A stretch of 64,000 bases of DNA from an uncultured Clostridia bacterium. GTDB lineage: Bacteria > Bacillota > Clostridia > Oscillospirales > Acutalibacteraceae. The notes below the pieces were generated by a model. That model searched no databases. It saw only the letters and a program-made list of their open reading frames with translations, and was not told the DNA's origin. Shown here piece after piece: positions 52,514-61,991 of this stretch. The stretch is from contig CAKZZS010000023.1 of assembly GCA_937884975.1 (NCBI GenBank), forward strand, positions 111,119 to 175,118, read 5' to 3'. Positions within the stretch are counted from its first letter, which is position 1. Every line of letters begins with the position of its first letter. Both the position numbers and the translations under genes were made by a program.

Positions 52514-54292
52514 TTGGCAAAAAGAAAAAGTCAGTCGCTTTTAAACGGCGCGTTGGTGCTGCTGGTTGCGACGCTTCTTGTAAAAATAATAGGCGCGATT
52601 TATAAAATTCCGCTGTCAAATATGATAGGCACCGTCGGCAGAGGTTACTACGACGCCGCTTACAATATTTATCTGCCTATCTATACAATTTCAATGGCAG
52701 GACTTCCCGTTGCCGTTTCGAAGATGGTTTCCGAGCAGATGGCGCTCGGCCATTTCCGCGACGCAAGAATGATATTCAGGGTTTCGACAAGAATTTTCCT
52801 TATAACGGGAACTCTCGGACTTATCGTTTTGCTCATTCTCGCATACCCCTATGCGGCGCTCTCAAAGAATCTTCCGACTATTCCTGCAATTATTGCAATT
52901 GCGCCGTCGATTTTCTTCTGCTGTATAATGTCAATATTCAGGGGCTATTACGAGGGACTGCGTAAGATGACTCCCACCGCCTTTTCGGAGGTGTTTGAGG
53001 CGCTTGGCAAGCTCGTTTTCGGAATTGTGCTTGCAAAGATAGTCATTTCAAAGGGACTTTCCGATTTTAAGGCAGGCGCGGCAGTTTTCGGAAAGCAGGT
53101 TGCGGATGAATCCGAAGCGCTCTCCGCCATTTACCCTTACGCTGCGGCAGCGGCTGCTCTCGGCGTAACGCTCGGCACGGTGCTCGGCGTAATATATCTT
53201 TTTGTCCTTTATAAAATCAAGGGTGATGAAATTACAAGGGAAGAAATTGTCAATTCCCCGAAGCCCGAACAAAGCTCGGTTATTGCTAAAAATTTAATTA
53301 AATTTGCAATTCCCGTTGCGACAAGCTCGCTGATTTTTTCAATTACAAATATGATAGACTCCGTAATGGTTCAGAATCGTCTGCAGACCGCAATTGACAA
53401 GGATCTGCCGCTAATAAAAGATTTGTACGGAGCCTCGCTTCAGATGGGAAACGTACTTGATAAGGATATAAAAACCTTCCTTTTCGGCGCGTATTCGCTT
53501 TCGCTTGACTTTAAAAATCTTGTACCGAACCTTGCAATGGCGCTCGGAATCAGCGCAATTCCTGCGCTTTCAGCGGCTTGGGCGATAAAAAACAGAGATG
53601 AAATCAGAATTTCCGTTGAATCGGTTATAAGAGTTATTCTTCTCATTTCCTTCCCTGCCGGAATGGGTATGGCTGTTTTGTCCGAGCCTATTCTTTCCCT
53701 TCTCTATTCAAGGGGCTCAAGCGCTTCGGCAATTCCCATTACCGCGCCGATTCTGACCGCTTACGGCTTTACGGTTTTCATTATGGCTCTTTCAACGCCT
53801 ATGACAAATATGCTTCAGGCTATCGGAAAGCCAATGGTTCCGCTTAAGGCGCTTACGGTCGGAGCTGTTTCAAAAATAATTATCAACTACGTTCTTGTCG
53901 GAATTCCGTCCGTAAATATCAACGGCGCGGTTGTCGGAACTGTAGTTTGCTATGTAATCATTCTCGGAATAAGTCTTTATTCGCTGATTAAAACCACCGG
54001 TGTAAAAATCAACGTAAAATCCGTTGCAATAAAGCCGTTTATCTGCGCGGCGGTCTGCGCGGCAGCCGCTTTCCTTTCATACTCGTTTTTCAACAAAATT
54101 CTCTCCTTCGGCTCGCCGGACAGCATTATGAATTCAAAAACGCTTGCAACCTTTATTTCAATAGGCGTTGCGGCTGTTGTTTATCTGATTTCCCTGCTTT
54201 TGATTAAAGGAATAGCAAAAGATGACATAATTATGCTTCCAAAGGGAGAAAAAATTGCTAAAACACTTGAAAAATATGGATTTATAGGTTAA
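52514..54292 (+). CDS. MurJ/SpoVB-type polysaccharide or lipid II flippase
   Basis: The 592-residue membrane protein has about 14 hydrophobic helices and starts 'LLNGALVLLVATLLVKIIGAIYKIP', typical of the SpoVB/YtgP/MurJ branch of the MOP superfamily (quoted in two parts it reads 'LLNGALVLLVAT' and 'LVKIIGAIYKIP'). Such proteins flip lipid-linked cell-wall precursors. Position before mazG, HU and the S4 gene matches yabM in Bacillus. The start is TTG 52514, with AAGGAG nine bases upstream. Confidence 0.85.
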   Translation: MAKRKSQSLLNGALVLLVATLLVKIIGAIYKIPLSNMIGTVGRGYYDAAYNIYLPIYTISMAGLPVAVSKMVSEQMALGHFRDARMIFRVSTRIFLITGTLGLIVLLILAYPYAALSKNLPTIPAIIAIAPSIFFCCIMSIFRGYYEGLRKMTPTAFSEVFEALGKLVFGIVLAKIVISKGLSDFKAGAAVFGKQVADESEALSAIYPYAAAAAALGVTLGTVLGVIYLFVLYKIKGDEITREEIVNSPKPEQSSVIAKNLIKFAIPVATSSLIFSITNMIDSVMVQNRLQTAIDKDLPLIKDLYGASLQMGNVLDKDIKTFLFGAYSLSLDFKNLVPNLAMALGISAIPALSAAWAIKNRDEIRISVESVIRVILLISFPAGMGMAVLSEPILSLLYSRGSSASAIPITAPILTAYGFTVFIMALSTPMTNMLQAIGKPMVPLKALTVGAVSKIIINYVLVGIPSVNINGAVVGTVVCYVIILGISLYSLIKTTGVKINVKSVAIKPFICAAVCAAAAFLSYSFFNKILSFGSPDSIMNSKTLATFISIGVAAVVYLISLLLIKGIAKDDIIMLPKGEKIAKTLEKYGFIG

Positions 54293-54312
54293 AATAGAGG
54301 GGACGTGAAAAA

Positions 54313-55116
54313 GTGGTAACGGATTTTGAATTTAAGTCTGTTTATTCAATTGACGATTTACTTAATATTATGAAACTGCTCCGTTCACCGGAGGGTTGCC
54401 CCTGGGACAGAGAGCAGACTCACCTTTCAATTAAATCAAGTCTTATTGAAGAAACCTATGAGGTTATTGAGGCTATAAATAAGAATGACAGTGATTTGAT
54501 GTGCGAGGAGCTCGGCGACGTTCTTCTTCAGGTTGTCTTTCATTCGCAGATGGCGAAGGAGGACGGGAAATTTACCTTTGAAGATGTCGTTGACGGGGTT
54601 TGCAAAAAGCTTGTTGAAAGACATCCCCACGTTTTCGGTGAGGTTAAGGCTGACACAAGTGAGCAAGTCCTCAAAAACTGGGAGGATATTAAGAATAAAT
54701 CCAAAAACCGTAATACCGCTACCCAGAGTATGCTCTCCGTTCCAAGAGAGCTTCCGGCGCTTATGCGCAGCCAGAAGATTCAGAAAAAAGCGAAAAAGGT
54801 CGGCTTTGACTGGGACAGCGTTGACGGCGCTATGGATAAAATTGAGGAAGAAACGGCTGAACTGAAAAAAGCGGTTTTTGACGGTAATAAAGACGAGTGC
54901 TTTGAAGAGCTCGGAGATTTGCTTTTCTCGGTTGTAAATGTTTCAAGGTTCATCGACTGTGACGCGGAAGAAGCTCTCACAGCCGCAAGCGATAAATTCC
55001 TTTCACGCTTTTCAAAGGTTGAGGAACTGGCGTTAAACAAAGGAATTGATATGAAAAATTCATCCCTTGAAGAGCTTGATAAGCTCTGGGATGAGGTTAA
55101 ACAAGGTTCTAATTAA
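54313..55116 (+). CDS. mazG: MazG nucleoside triphosphate pyrophosphohydrolase
   Basis: MazG hydrolyses NTPs to NMPs and helps clear damaged nucleotides. The 267-residue protein has two MazG domains: the first with 'LRSPEGCPWDREQTH', 'EETYEVIEA' and 'EELGDVLLQVVFHSQ', the second with 'EEETAELKKA' and 'EELGDLLFSVVNVSR'. The Bacillus yabN homologue carries an additional methylase domain, which is absent here. It starts at GTG 54313 after GAGGGGA. Confidence 0.93.
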   Translation: MVTDFEFKSVYSIDDLLNIMKLLRSPEGCPWDREQTHLSIKSSLIEETYEVIEAINKNDSDLMCEELGDVLLQVVFHSQMAKEDGKFTFEDVVDGVCKKLVERHPHVFGEVKADTSEQVLKNWEDIKNKSKNRNTATQSMLSVPRELPALMRSQKIQKKAKKVGFDWDSVDGAMDKIEEETAELKKAVFDGNKDECFEELGDLLFSVVNVSRFIDCDAEEALTAASDKFLSRFSKVEELALNKGIDMKNSSLEELDKLWDEVKQGSN

Positions 55117-55161
55117 GGTCGAAAGACCTCAAGGAATAAAAAATTTATGGAGGAAAAAAGA

Positions 55162-55437
55162 ATGAATAAGACAGAACTCATCGCAGCAGTTGCTAAAAGC
55201 GCAAACCTTTCCAAGAAGGATGCAGACGCAGCAGTTAACGCTACTGTAGAAGCTATCACAAAGGCTCTCAAGAAGGGCGACAAGGTTCAGCTTATCGGTT
55301 TCGGCACATTTGAGGTTCGTAAAAGAGCTGCTAAGCAGGCTCGTAACCCTCAGACAGGCGCTGTAATCAAGGTTCCGGCAACAAAGGTCCCCGCATTCAA
55401 AGCTGGTTCAGCTCTTAAAGCCGCTGTTAAGAAATAA
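55162..55437 (+). CDS. hup: HU-family DNA-binding protein
   Basis: This 91-residue nucleoid protein has the HU fold: two N-terminal helices ('[19 protein letters not shown]') and the beta-arm '[18 protein letters not shown]' that wraps DNA, with the conserved 'NPQTG' turn. ATG 55162 is chosen over 55147, which lies inside the ribosome site GGAGG. A strong terminator follows directly, so this ends the recJ-to-HU transcript. Confidence 0.96.
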   Translation: MNKTELIAAVAKSANLSKKDADAAVNATVEAITKALKKGDKVQLIGFGTFEVRKRAAKQARNPQTGAVIKVPATKVPAFKAGSALKAAVKK

Positions 55438-55453
55438 TTTTTCAGCGCATACA

Positions 55454-55487
55454 CAAAGGGAGCAAGTACTTGCTCCCTTTGTTTTTT
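55454..55487 (+). terminator. Strong terminator after HU
   Basis: A perfect 28-base palindrome beginning CAAAGGGAGCAAGT (55454-55467) is followed by six T. The S4 gene begins 17 bases later, so its expression may depend on read-through. Confidence 0.92.
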
Positions 55488-55503
55488 GAAAAAGGTGAAA
55501 TTT

Positions 55504-55746
55504 ATGAGACTTGACAAATATCTTAAGGTGTCCCGTATTATCAAACGCCGTACCGTTGCCAATGAGGTGTGCGACGCGAAGCACGTCAAGGTAAACGGCA
55601 GAAGCGTTAAGGCATCCTATGACGTAAAAACGGGTGATGTAATCGAAATTACCTTCGGTTCTTCGACAACAAAATACGAGGTGCTCGCCGTTTCGGACCA
55701 TGCCACAAAGGAACAGGCGTCCGAAATGTTCAGGCAAATAAAATAA
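55504..55746 (+). CDS. rqcP: S4-domain RNA-binding protein (RqcP/YabO-like)
   Basis: The 80-residue protein is one S4 domain ('MRLDKYLKVSRIIKRRTVAN' start, 'VKVNGRSVKASYDVKTGD'). B. subtilis RqcP (YabO) binds stalled 50S subunits in ribosome quality control with RqcH, and lies after yabN as this gene lies after mazG and HU. ATG 55504 with AAAGGTG is used. The next Bacillus genes, yabP, yabQ and divIC, are not present here. Confidence 0.88.
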   Translation: MRLDKYLKVSRIIKRRTVANEVCDAKHVKVNGRSVKASYDVKTGDVIEITFGSSTTKYEVLAVSDHATKEQASEMFRQIK

Positions 55747-55778
55747 TCGGCAGGAAAGTCTTTCCCGCCGATTTCTTT
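55746..55778 (+). terminator. Terminator after the S4 gene
   Basis: ATCGGCAGGAAAG pairs with CTTTCCCGCCGAT (one mismatch), and T-rich DNA follows. It lies between convergent genes and may serve both. Confidence 0.8.
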
Positions 55779-55786
55779 TTATATTT

Positions 55787-56155
55787 TTATTTGGTTTTTG
55801 AGGCTCGTTTGAGATAAGCGATTATCTGATCCTTTTTGTCGCTTGTGCGATACAGGGCGATAAGGTTTCTCTCTTCACTTGTGAGAGCCTCGGGACTAAA
55901 ACGGTCCGCGTCCTTCTCATAGTCCTTTTCAAAGGTTGAAATAACCATAGGCGCGTTTGTGAACGAGCCGAGAAGAGTGTCGGTTGTAATATTATATAAC
56001 TGAGCCAATTTTACAACGTTTTCAAGTGAGGGGTATGTGCGCCCGGCTTCGTAAGCGGTATAAGCAACGCGCTTTACGCCGAGGTAGGAAGCAACCTGCT
56101 GTTGGGTAAGCTTACTTGAACAGCGGAACAGCTTAAGCTTTTCGTTAAATTTCAT
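55787..56155 (-). CDS. XRE-family transcriptional regulator
   Basis: The 122-residue protein has an N-terminal HTH (about residues 6-62, 'KLTQQQVASYLGVKRVAYTA') and a short C-terminal region with 'EALTSEERNLIALYRT', typical of Firmicute SinR/XRE-type regulators. ATG 56155 is chosen because GGAGG lies nine bases upstream; in-frame starts further upstream have none. It is divergent from the pseudokinase gene, which it might control. Confidence 0.85.
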   Translation of the reverse strand: MKFNEKLKLFRCSSKLTQQQVASYLGVKRVAYTAYEAGRTYPSLENVVKLAQLYNITTDTLLGSFTNAPMVISTFEKDYEKDADRFSPEALTSEERNLIALYRTSDKKDQIIAYLKRASKTK

Positions 56156-56248
56156 TATACCATTCCTCCATATTTTCCATACATATAATTTAACACAAAA
56201 CGTAACAAAAAGCAACATTTTTAATTCGTTTCTTATGAACATACTATA

Positions 56249-56278
56249 TTGACAAATATATCCGATTTTTGTTATTAT
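56249..56278 (+). promoter_or_regulatory. Predicted promoter of the pseudokinase gene
   Basis: TTGACA (56249-56254) and TATTAT (56273-56278) are spaced by 18 bases, about 50 bases before the ATG. Confidence 0.6.
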
Positions 56279-56326
56279 ATTAAAGGTTATAATAATTTCA
56301 ATCCGTCGTTTTAAGGAAGTGTTCAG

Positions 56327-57952
56327 ATGGACGGTTTATGTATGAATTGTATGAGCGAAATCGGCTCTGCAAAACAGTGCCCTTACTGCGGTTATCATAC
56401 CGACTCGCCGCAGATGGCTCCGTATCTGCCTACAAAAACGGTTATAGGAACCCGTTATCTTATCGGTAAACTGCGTGACTATAACGGTGACGGCGCTACA
56501 TATATGGGCTTTGACCTTGAAAGAAAAACTCCCGTGCTTATAAGGGAGTACCTTCCCGACGCAATTTCCACAAGGCGTGTGGGCGATACCTATCTTTCAC
56601 CGCTTACGGGTTGCGATATGCTCTTTGCCCAGGCAAAGAGCGAGTTTACGGATATGTGGCGTAAAATCGCGCACCTGAGAAATGTTTCCGCGCTTTTCAC
56701 GGTGCTTGATATGATAGAGTTCAATAACACCGTATACGTTGTTACTCAATATATTGAAAACGTCTCCCTTCGGGAATACCTTTTAAGAAGCCAGACGGGT
56801 TATATCTCCTGGGAAAAGGCGAGGGTGCTGTTTATGCCCGTGCTTTCAACTCTTGCGGCGCTTCATTCCGCAGGCGTTGTCCACGGCGGCATTTCCCCGT
56901 CAAATCTCATAGTCTGTAAGGACGGAAAGCTAAGGATTACGGGCTTCAGTATAAGGCGCGTACGCACCTCAAGGGGCGAAATTCCTGCCCAGCTTTTCCC
57001 CGGCTACGCCGCTATTGAGCAGTATTCAAACGGTGAAAATCAGGGACCCTGGACGGATATCTACGGCTTTGCGGCGGTGCTTTACAGAACTCTTATCGGT
57101 TCAACTCCGCTTGAAGCGACCTCAAGGGTTTCAAATGACCGCCTTATGGTCCCTGCAAAATTTGCGGAGGAAATCCCGGCTTATGTCATAAATGCTCTTA
57201 TTAACGCATTGCAGATTTTACCCGATGACAGAACAAAGAATGTTGAACAGTTCCGCGCGGAGCTTTCCGCTTCGCCTATGGCGACAAATTCCCATCAGGC
57301 GCAGCAGCTTCGCAATAAGCCGCCAAAAAGCTCAAGTGAATATGTTCCCACCGCGTCAAGTTCGTCCAATACTGATTTCAAAAAGAACGCAATAATCGCA
57401 TTTCTTGCGGTAATTCTGGTCGGCTTGCTTGCAATAGGCATTTATTACGTTGTTTCCCAAGGGAAGAAGGATCCTGAACCCGAAAGCACGGTTTCCGAAT
57501 CCGCCGAAATGATTCTGGTACCTAATTTTGTCGGCAGCAGCTATCAGCGAATTGAGGGTGAATCGGCTTTCAAGGACCGCTTTAATATCAATTTTGTTGA
57601 AGAATTCAGCTCCGAGGTTGAAGCAGGTTATATTATTTCCCAGGATATTGAGGAGGGTACTCTTGTTGAAAAGGGTTCGACCATCAATATCGTTGTCAGT
57701 AAGGGCGTTGAATACGTTGACCTTCCCGATTTGAAGGGACTTCCCTATGACGATGTAAGACAAAGGCTTGAGTCACTCGGCTTTGAATGCAAAAAGGTTG
57801 AAAAGAGTAATGACGGAAGCCATATCGAGGGCGAGGTTGTATCCTTTGTTCCCGAACCGGGTAAGCAGTACGCAAAGGGCGAGCTTATTTACGTTCAGGT
57901 CTGGGGAGCGCCTCCTACAACCGAAGCGCCGTCAGAACCCGTATCAAATTAA
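56327..57952 (+). CDS. Zinc-ribbon pseudokinase with membrane helix and PASTA domains
   Basis: The 541-residue protein has an N-terminal zinc ribbon ('CMNCMSEIGSAKQCPYCG'), a protein-kinase fold (about residues 40-320), a Ser-rich linker, one membrane helix (about 355-378) and two outside PASTA repeats (about 395-465 and 465-532). The layout is that of PrkC/PknB-type kinases, but catalytic residues are missing: the HRD loop is 'VHGGISPSN' (about 184) and the DFG motif is 'ITGFSIRR' (about 205). It is probably a pseudokinase that senses cell-wall fragments and signals by binding. The tail is Pro/Thr/Glu-rich. Confidence 0.85.
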   Translation: MDGLCMNCMSEIGSAKQCPYCGYHTDSPQMAPYLPTKTVIGTRYLIGKLRDYNGDGATYMGFDLERKTPVLIREYLPDAISTRRVGDTYLSPLTGCDMLFAQAKSEFTDMWRKIAHLRNVSALFTVLDMIEFNNTVYVVTQYIENVSLREYLLRSQTGYISWEKARVLFMPVLSTLAALHSAGVVHGGISPSNLIVCKDGKLRITGFSIRRVRTSRGEIPAQLFPGYAAIEQYSNGENQGPWTDIYGFAAVLYRTLIGSTPLEATSRVSNDRLMVPAKFAEEIPAYVINALINALQILPDDRTKNVEQFRAELSASPMATNSHQAQQLRNKPPKSSSEYVPTASSSSNTDFKKNAIIAFLAVILVGLLAIGIYYVVSQGKKDPEPESTVSESAEMILVPNFVGSSYQRIEGESAFKDRFNINFVEEFSSEVEAGYIISQDIEEGTLVEKGSTINIVVSKGVEYVDLPDLKGLPYDDVRQRLESLGFECKKVEKSNDGSHIEGEVVSFVPEPGKQYAKGELIYVQVWGAPPTTEAPSEPVSN

Positions 57953-57976
57953 ACATAATAAAAATATAATAAAAAC

Positions 57977-58006
57977 AAAAAGGCAGTTCGTTCTGAACTG
58001 CCTTTT
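57977..58006. terminator. Terminator between pseudokinase and gdhA
   Basis: AAAAGGCAGTTC pairs with GAACTGCCTTTT around a 5-base loop, with A-rich and T-rich flanks; it serves convergent genes. Confidence 0.85.
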
Positions 58007-58032
58007 ATCATTGCTGTTTAAGTAGTACTAAA

Positions 58033-59379
58033 TCAATAAATACCTTCAGCCATCATAGCCTCTGCAACCTTTTCGAAGCCTGCGATGTTTGCGCCTGCAA
58101 CAAGGTTGTAGCCGAGACCGTAACGCTTTGCCGCGTCAACGGAGTTATTGAAGATATTTCTCATAGCGTCGTGAAGTCTCTGGTCAACCTCTTGCGCTGT
58201 CCAGCCGAGTCTCATTGAGTTCTGGCTCATTTCAAGACCGGATGTGCAAACGCCGCCTGCGTTAACTGCCTTTGAGGGAGCGACAACAAGACCGTTTTCC
58301 ATAAGGTAAGCAAGTGCTTCGTTTGTGGTGGGCATATTTGAAACCTCAATGTAGTACTTAACGCCGTTGGCAACTATCTGCTCTGCTTCCTTCATACCTA
58401 CCTCATTCTGGGTAGCGCACGGAAGCATTACGTCAGCCTTTACGCCCCAGGGCTTCTGACTCTCGAAATACTCAACGCCGAATTTTTCTGCATAAGGCTT
58501 AACTATGTTCTTGCCCGAAGCGCGAAGCTCAAGCATATAATTGATTTTCTCATCTGTTGTGATACCGTCGGGGTCGTAAACATATCCGTCGGGACCGCTA
58601 ATGGTAATTGCTTTGCCGCCGAGCTCTGCAATCTTTTTAACTGCGCCCCATGCAACGTTGCCGAAGCCGGAAACCGCAAAGGTCTTTCCCTTAATGGAGT
58701 CGCCGTCGTGAGCGAATACCTCGTTTGCGTAATAGATAGCGCCGTAGCCCGTAGCCTCGGGACGGATAAGTGAACCGCCGTAGCTTAAGCCCTTACCTGT
58801 AAGAACACCGTTTTCATAGGCGTTGCGGATTCTCTTATACTGACCGAAAAGATAACCGATTTCTCTTCCGCCGACGCCCATATCACCTGCGGGAACGTCA
58901 ACGTCGGGACCGATATGACGGTAAAGCTCGGTCATAAATGCCTGGCAGAAACGCATAATTTCAGCGTCACTCTTTCCTGCAGGTTCAAAGTCCGAGCCAC
59001 CCTTGCCGCCGCCCATTGGAAGACCGGTAAGGCTGTTTTTGAATACCTGCTCAAAGCCGAGGAACCAGATAACGCTGGGATTAACGTTTGCCTGGAAACG
59101 AAGGCCGCCCTTATAGGGACCTATTGCAGAGTTAAACTGAACTCTGTAACCTCTGTTTGTGCGTGTAACGCCTGCGTCGTCTACCCAGGTAACTCTGAAA
59201 GAAATAAATCTGTCGGGGTTAGCCATTCTGCCGAGGATGTCATTCTTGACATATTCGGGATGAGCCTCAACAACCTTTTCAAGCGAGCCGAAAACCTCGG
59301 TAACTGTCTGAAGAAACTCGGGCTTGTCGCCGTCACGCTGCTTGACCTGTTCGATAACGCTGTTAATGTAATCGTTCAT
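58033..59379 (-). CDS. gdhA: NADP-type glutamate dehydrogenase (GdhA)
   Basis: GdhA forms glutamate from 2-oxoglutarate and ammonium. The 448-residue protein is a hexameric-type GDH with 'RFQANVNPSVIWFLGFEQ', catalytic Lys in 'PMGGGKGGSDFEP', the Asp loop 'DVPAGDMGVGGREIGY', and nucleotide motif 'VSGFGNVAWGAV'. Length fits the small bacterial NADP class. GGAGG precedes the ATG. It has its own promoter and terminator. Confidence 0.95.
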   Translation of the reverse strand: MNDYINSVIEQVKQRDGDKPEFLQTVTEVFGSLEKVVEAHPEYVKNDILGRMANPDRFISFRVTWVDDAGVTRTNRGYRVQFNSAIGPYKGGLRFQANVNPSVIWFLGFEQVFKNSLTGLPMGGGKGGSDFEPAGKSDAEIMRFCQAFMTELYRHIGPDVDVPAGDMGVGGREIGYLFGQYKRIRNAYENGVLTGKGLSYGGSLIRPEATGYGAIYYANEVFAHDGDSIKGKTFAVSGFGNVAWGAVKKIAELGGKAITISGPDGYVYDPDGITTDEKINYMLELRASGKNIVKPYAEKFGVEYFESQKPWGVKADVMLPCATQNEVGMKEAEQIVANGVKYYIEVSNMPTTNEALAYLMENGLVVAPSKAVNAGGVCTSGLEMSQNSMRLGWTAQEVDQRLHDAMRNIFNNSVDAAKRYGLGYNLVAGANIAGFEKVAEAMMAEGIY

Positions 59380-59426
59380 AGTAATACAACCTCCATATTT
59401 GGTGAATTATTGTTCACTTCAATATT

Positions 59427-59454
59427 ATTATACTACTTAAAAGTGATATGTCAA
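59427..59454 (-). promoter_or_regulatory. Predicted promoter of gdhA
   Basis: Reverse-strand TTGACA (59449-59454) and TATAAT (59427-59432) are spaced by 16 bases. The inverted pair TTATTGTT (59407-59414) and AACAATAA (59453-59460) brackets the region and might be an operator. Confidence 0.75.
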
Positions 59455-59462
59455 CAATAAAT

Positions 59463-60050
59463 TTACATTGTAAAATCAATGAGTTTAAGGCTTTTTCTCA
59501 GGTAAATTATACCGGATATAACCGCAAAAACAGCCGTAATCCAGAGAAGGATGTTTGAAACCAAAGCAAGAGGAAAATCGCCCTTCGGATAAATGCTCTC
59601 AAGCACGGACGGAAACTCCGCCTTTGCTTCAATGAGCAGCATAATTATAATTGTAAAAACCATCTGCGAAGCCGTTTTGATTTTTCCGAAAATATTTGCA
59701 GGAATGACAACGCCCTGGGTAGAGGAGACAAGGCGAAGCGACGTTATAAGAAATTCCCTTGTGAGAATAATCATAACTATCCATACCGAGCAAAGATTCA
59801 TTTCAAGAAAAGCAAGAAGCGCCGCGGTTGTAAGCATCTTGTCCGCAACCGGGTCGGCAAGCTTTCCGAAAACGGTGACCATTTCGTATTTTCTTGCAAT
59901 ATGACCGTCAAGAAAATCTGTAACCGAGCCGATGATAAATACAACCGTTCCCCAGAAAATATGGTGAGGTATTCCCTCAAAAAGGAATACAAAAAGGAAT
60001 ATCGGAGTTATGACCATTCGCGCAACGGTCAGCTTGTTCGGTAAATTCAT
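59463..60050 (-). CDS. pgsA: CDP-diacylglycerol-glycerol-3-phosphate 3-phosphatidyltransferase
   Basis: PgsA makes phosphatidylglycerol phosphate. The 195-residue membrane protein has the CDP-alcohol transferase signature D-G-x2-A-R-x8-G-x3-D-x3-D in 'DGHIARKYEMVTVFGKLADP' followed by 'VADK', and 'MNLPNKLTVARMVITPIF' at the N-terminus. Four to five helices follow. It begins immediately after rimO and closes the recA-recX-rimO-pgsA run. Confidence 0.93.
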   Translation of the reverse strand: MNLPNKLTVARMVITPIFLFVFLFEGIPHHIFWGTVVFIIGSVTDFLDGHIARKYEMVTVFGKLADPVADKMLTTAALLAFLEMNLCSVWIVMIILTREFLITSLRLVSSTQGVVIPANIFGKIKTASQMVFTIIIMLLIEAKAEFPSVLESIYPKGDFPLALVSNILLWITAVFAVISGIIYLRKSLKLIDFTM

Positions 60051-61376
60051 TTAAACCACCTCGCCGATAAGTCCGTATTCGTTTACGCCCATAATTTCAA
60101 CCGTGACAAACTCGCCTTCCGAAAGCTCAAAGCCGCAGGTGAAGCTGACAAGCGGGTCAATTTCGGGCGCGTCCATAACACTTCTGCCGTAGTAAACGTC
60201 GCTGTAGTCGTCATAGCCCTCAACAACGCATTCAAGTTGCTTTCCGACGTGCATATCGTTTATTTCATCCATAATTCTGTTCTGCTGTTCCATTATTATT
60301 TCACAGCGGTCCTGCTTAACCTGCTCGTCTATCTGGTCGGGGAAGGAAGCTGCAGGCGTATCCTCCTCGGCGGAATATGTAAAGCAGCCGAGTCTGTCAA
60401 AGCGCGCTTCGTTTACAAATTCGGAAAGCGTTTCAAAAGCTTCTTCCGTCTCACCCGGGAAGCCGACTATAAGCGAGGTTCTTAAAACCATGTCGGGGAT
60501 TATTTCTCTTATGTGCTTAATGAGTGAAAGCAGCTTTTCCTTATTGCCGAAACGGTTCATTCTTCTGAGTATTGTTTCGTCCGCATGCTGAAGCGGAAGG
60601 TCAATATATTTAACCGCCTTTTCGCATTTCTGAATTGTATTAAGCAATTCGTCCGAAAGCCTGTCGGGATAGCAGTAAAGAATTCTTATCCACTTTATTT
60701 TTTCGATTTCATTTAACTTTTCAATAAGAAGCGGCAGCTTCTGTTCGCCGTATAAATCCTCGCCGTAACGGGTGGTGTCCTGCGCAACGACAATAAGCTC
60801 TTTAACACCCTTTTCGGCAAGAGCATTTGCTTCTTCAAGAATATCCTCAATTTTTCTTGAACGGAACTCACCGCGTATAAGCGGAATTGCGCAATAGGTG
60901 CAGTGATTTGAACACCCTTCGGCAATTTTAAGATAGGCGTAGTAGGGCGAATTGAGAAGCTCTCTTTCACCGTTCAGGGAAAGCTGATATTTGTCGGGGA
61001 AGCTTTCATATTCTTCGTTTTCGCATAGCTTATTTACAGCCGAAACTATGTCGCCGTTTGCGCCTATGCCCAATACTCCGTCTATTTCGGGAATTTCTTC
61101 CTTTAACTGCGTCTGATACCTTTCGGCAAGGCAGCCCGTGACAAGAATTTTTCCTACTATTCCGTCCTTTTTAAGCTGCGCCATATCGAGAATTGTGTCA
61201 ATTGCTTCCTGCTTCGCGCTTTCAATAAAGCCGCAGGTGTTGACAATTACAACGTCACTGTCATCCGCATTTTCAAGTATTTCAAATCCGTTTTCCTTCA
61301 ATTTGCCCAGAAGTATTTCACCGTCTATCTGGTTTTTCGGGCAGCCAAGGGAAATAAGACTTACTTTTTTACTCAT
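60051..61376 (-). CDS. rimO: Ribosomal protein S12 methylthiotransferase RimO
   Basis: RimO adds a methylthio group to an Asp of ribosomal protein S12. The 441-residue protein has the UPF0004 domain ('SLGCPKNQIDGE', 'NTCGFIESAK', with three cluster Cys), the radical SAM cluster 'CSNHCTYC' and a C-terminal TRAM domain. 'LISLGCPKN' distinguishes RimO from MiaB. It starts 3 bases after recX. Confidence 0.95.
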   Translation of the reverse strand: MSKKVSLISLGCPKNQIDGEILLGKLKENGFEILENADDSDVVIVNTCGFIESAKQEAIDTILDMAQLKKDGIVGKILVTGCLAERYQTQLKEEIPEIDGVLGIGANGDIVSAVNKLCENEEYESFPDKYQLSLNGERELLNSPYYAYLKIAEGCSNHCTYCAIPLIRGEFRSRKIEDILEEANALAEKGVKELIVVAQDTTRYGEDLYGEQKLPLLIEKLNEIEKIKWIRILYCYPDRLSDELLNTIQKCEKAVKYIDLPLQHADETILRRMNRFGNKEKLLSLIKHIREIIPDMVLRTSLIVGFPGETEEAFETLSEFVNEARFDRLGCFTYSAEEDTPAASFPDQIDEQVKQDRCEIIMEQQNRIMDEINDMHVGKQLECVVEGYDDYSDVYYGRSVMDAPEIDPLVSFTCGFELSEGEFVTVEIMGVNEYGLIGEVV

Positions 61377-61379
61377 TTT

Positions 61380-61991
61380 TTACTCCTTATCCTCCTCAAA
61401 GCGGCGAATGGCGGAATTTATATCGCTGTACGAATATCCCAGCCGCAAGAGAGCGTTAAAAGTCCTGCGTCTGCCTTTTTCGTCGCCTAGGTAACGGCAG
61501 TATTTCTTTTCCAATAACTCTATAATACGCTCGTCGGCGTTTTTGTCAAGCGTTAAAACCGCATTTTCGGCTGTCTGTCGGTCAATTCCGCGGTGCAAAA
61601 GCTCCTGAATAACCCTCTTTTCGGAATATCCTTTCCTTTCGCTTAAGTGCTTTGCAAGCATTTCTGCAAAATCCGCATCGTTTATGAGCTTTAATTCCTC
61701 AAGGCGTTCAACCGCCTTTTCGGCTGAAGACCTGTCGTACTTTTTTGAAACAAGCTTGTTTACCAATTCCTTTTTACCGTGCGCGCGGTAGCTTAAAAGA
61801 TTCATTCCAGCGTTGAAAGCACGACGAAAACTGACCGCGCTTTCAAGCGCAGCCAGTTCTTCTTCGTCAATTTCTTTTAACTTGTGCCATTTTTCGGAGT
61901 ACCAGTAGTTGCCGTCCACAGTATAACGGTATTCGTCGTCAATATAAATGTGGACCTTACCGCGGTTACCGTCTTTAACACTTAATTTCAT
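61380..61991 (-). CDS. recX: Regulatory protein RecX
   Basis: RecX binds RecA filaments and limits their activity. The 203-residue protein has the repeated three-helix modules of the family, with '[19 protein letters not shown]' and '[20 protein letters not shown]' as the first two. It overlaps the recA stop by 4 bases, the usual arrangement, and so is SOS-induced with it. Confidence 0.92.
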   Translation of the reverse strand: MKLSVKDGNRGKVHIYIDDEYRYTVDGNYWYSEKWHKLKEIDEEELAALESAVSFRRAFNAGMNLLSYRAHGKKELVNKLVSKKYDRSSAEKAVERLEELKLINDADFAEMLAKHLSERKGYSEKRVIQELLHRGIDRQTAENAVLTLDKNADERIIELLEKKYCRYLGDEKGRRRTFNALLRLGYSYSDINSAIRRFEEDKE

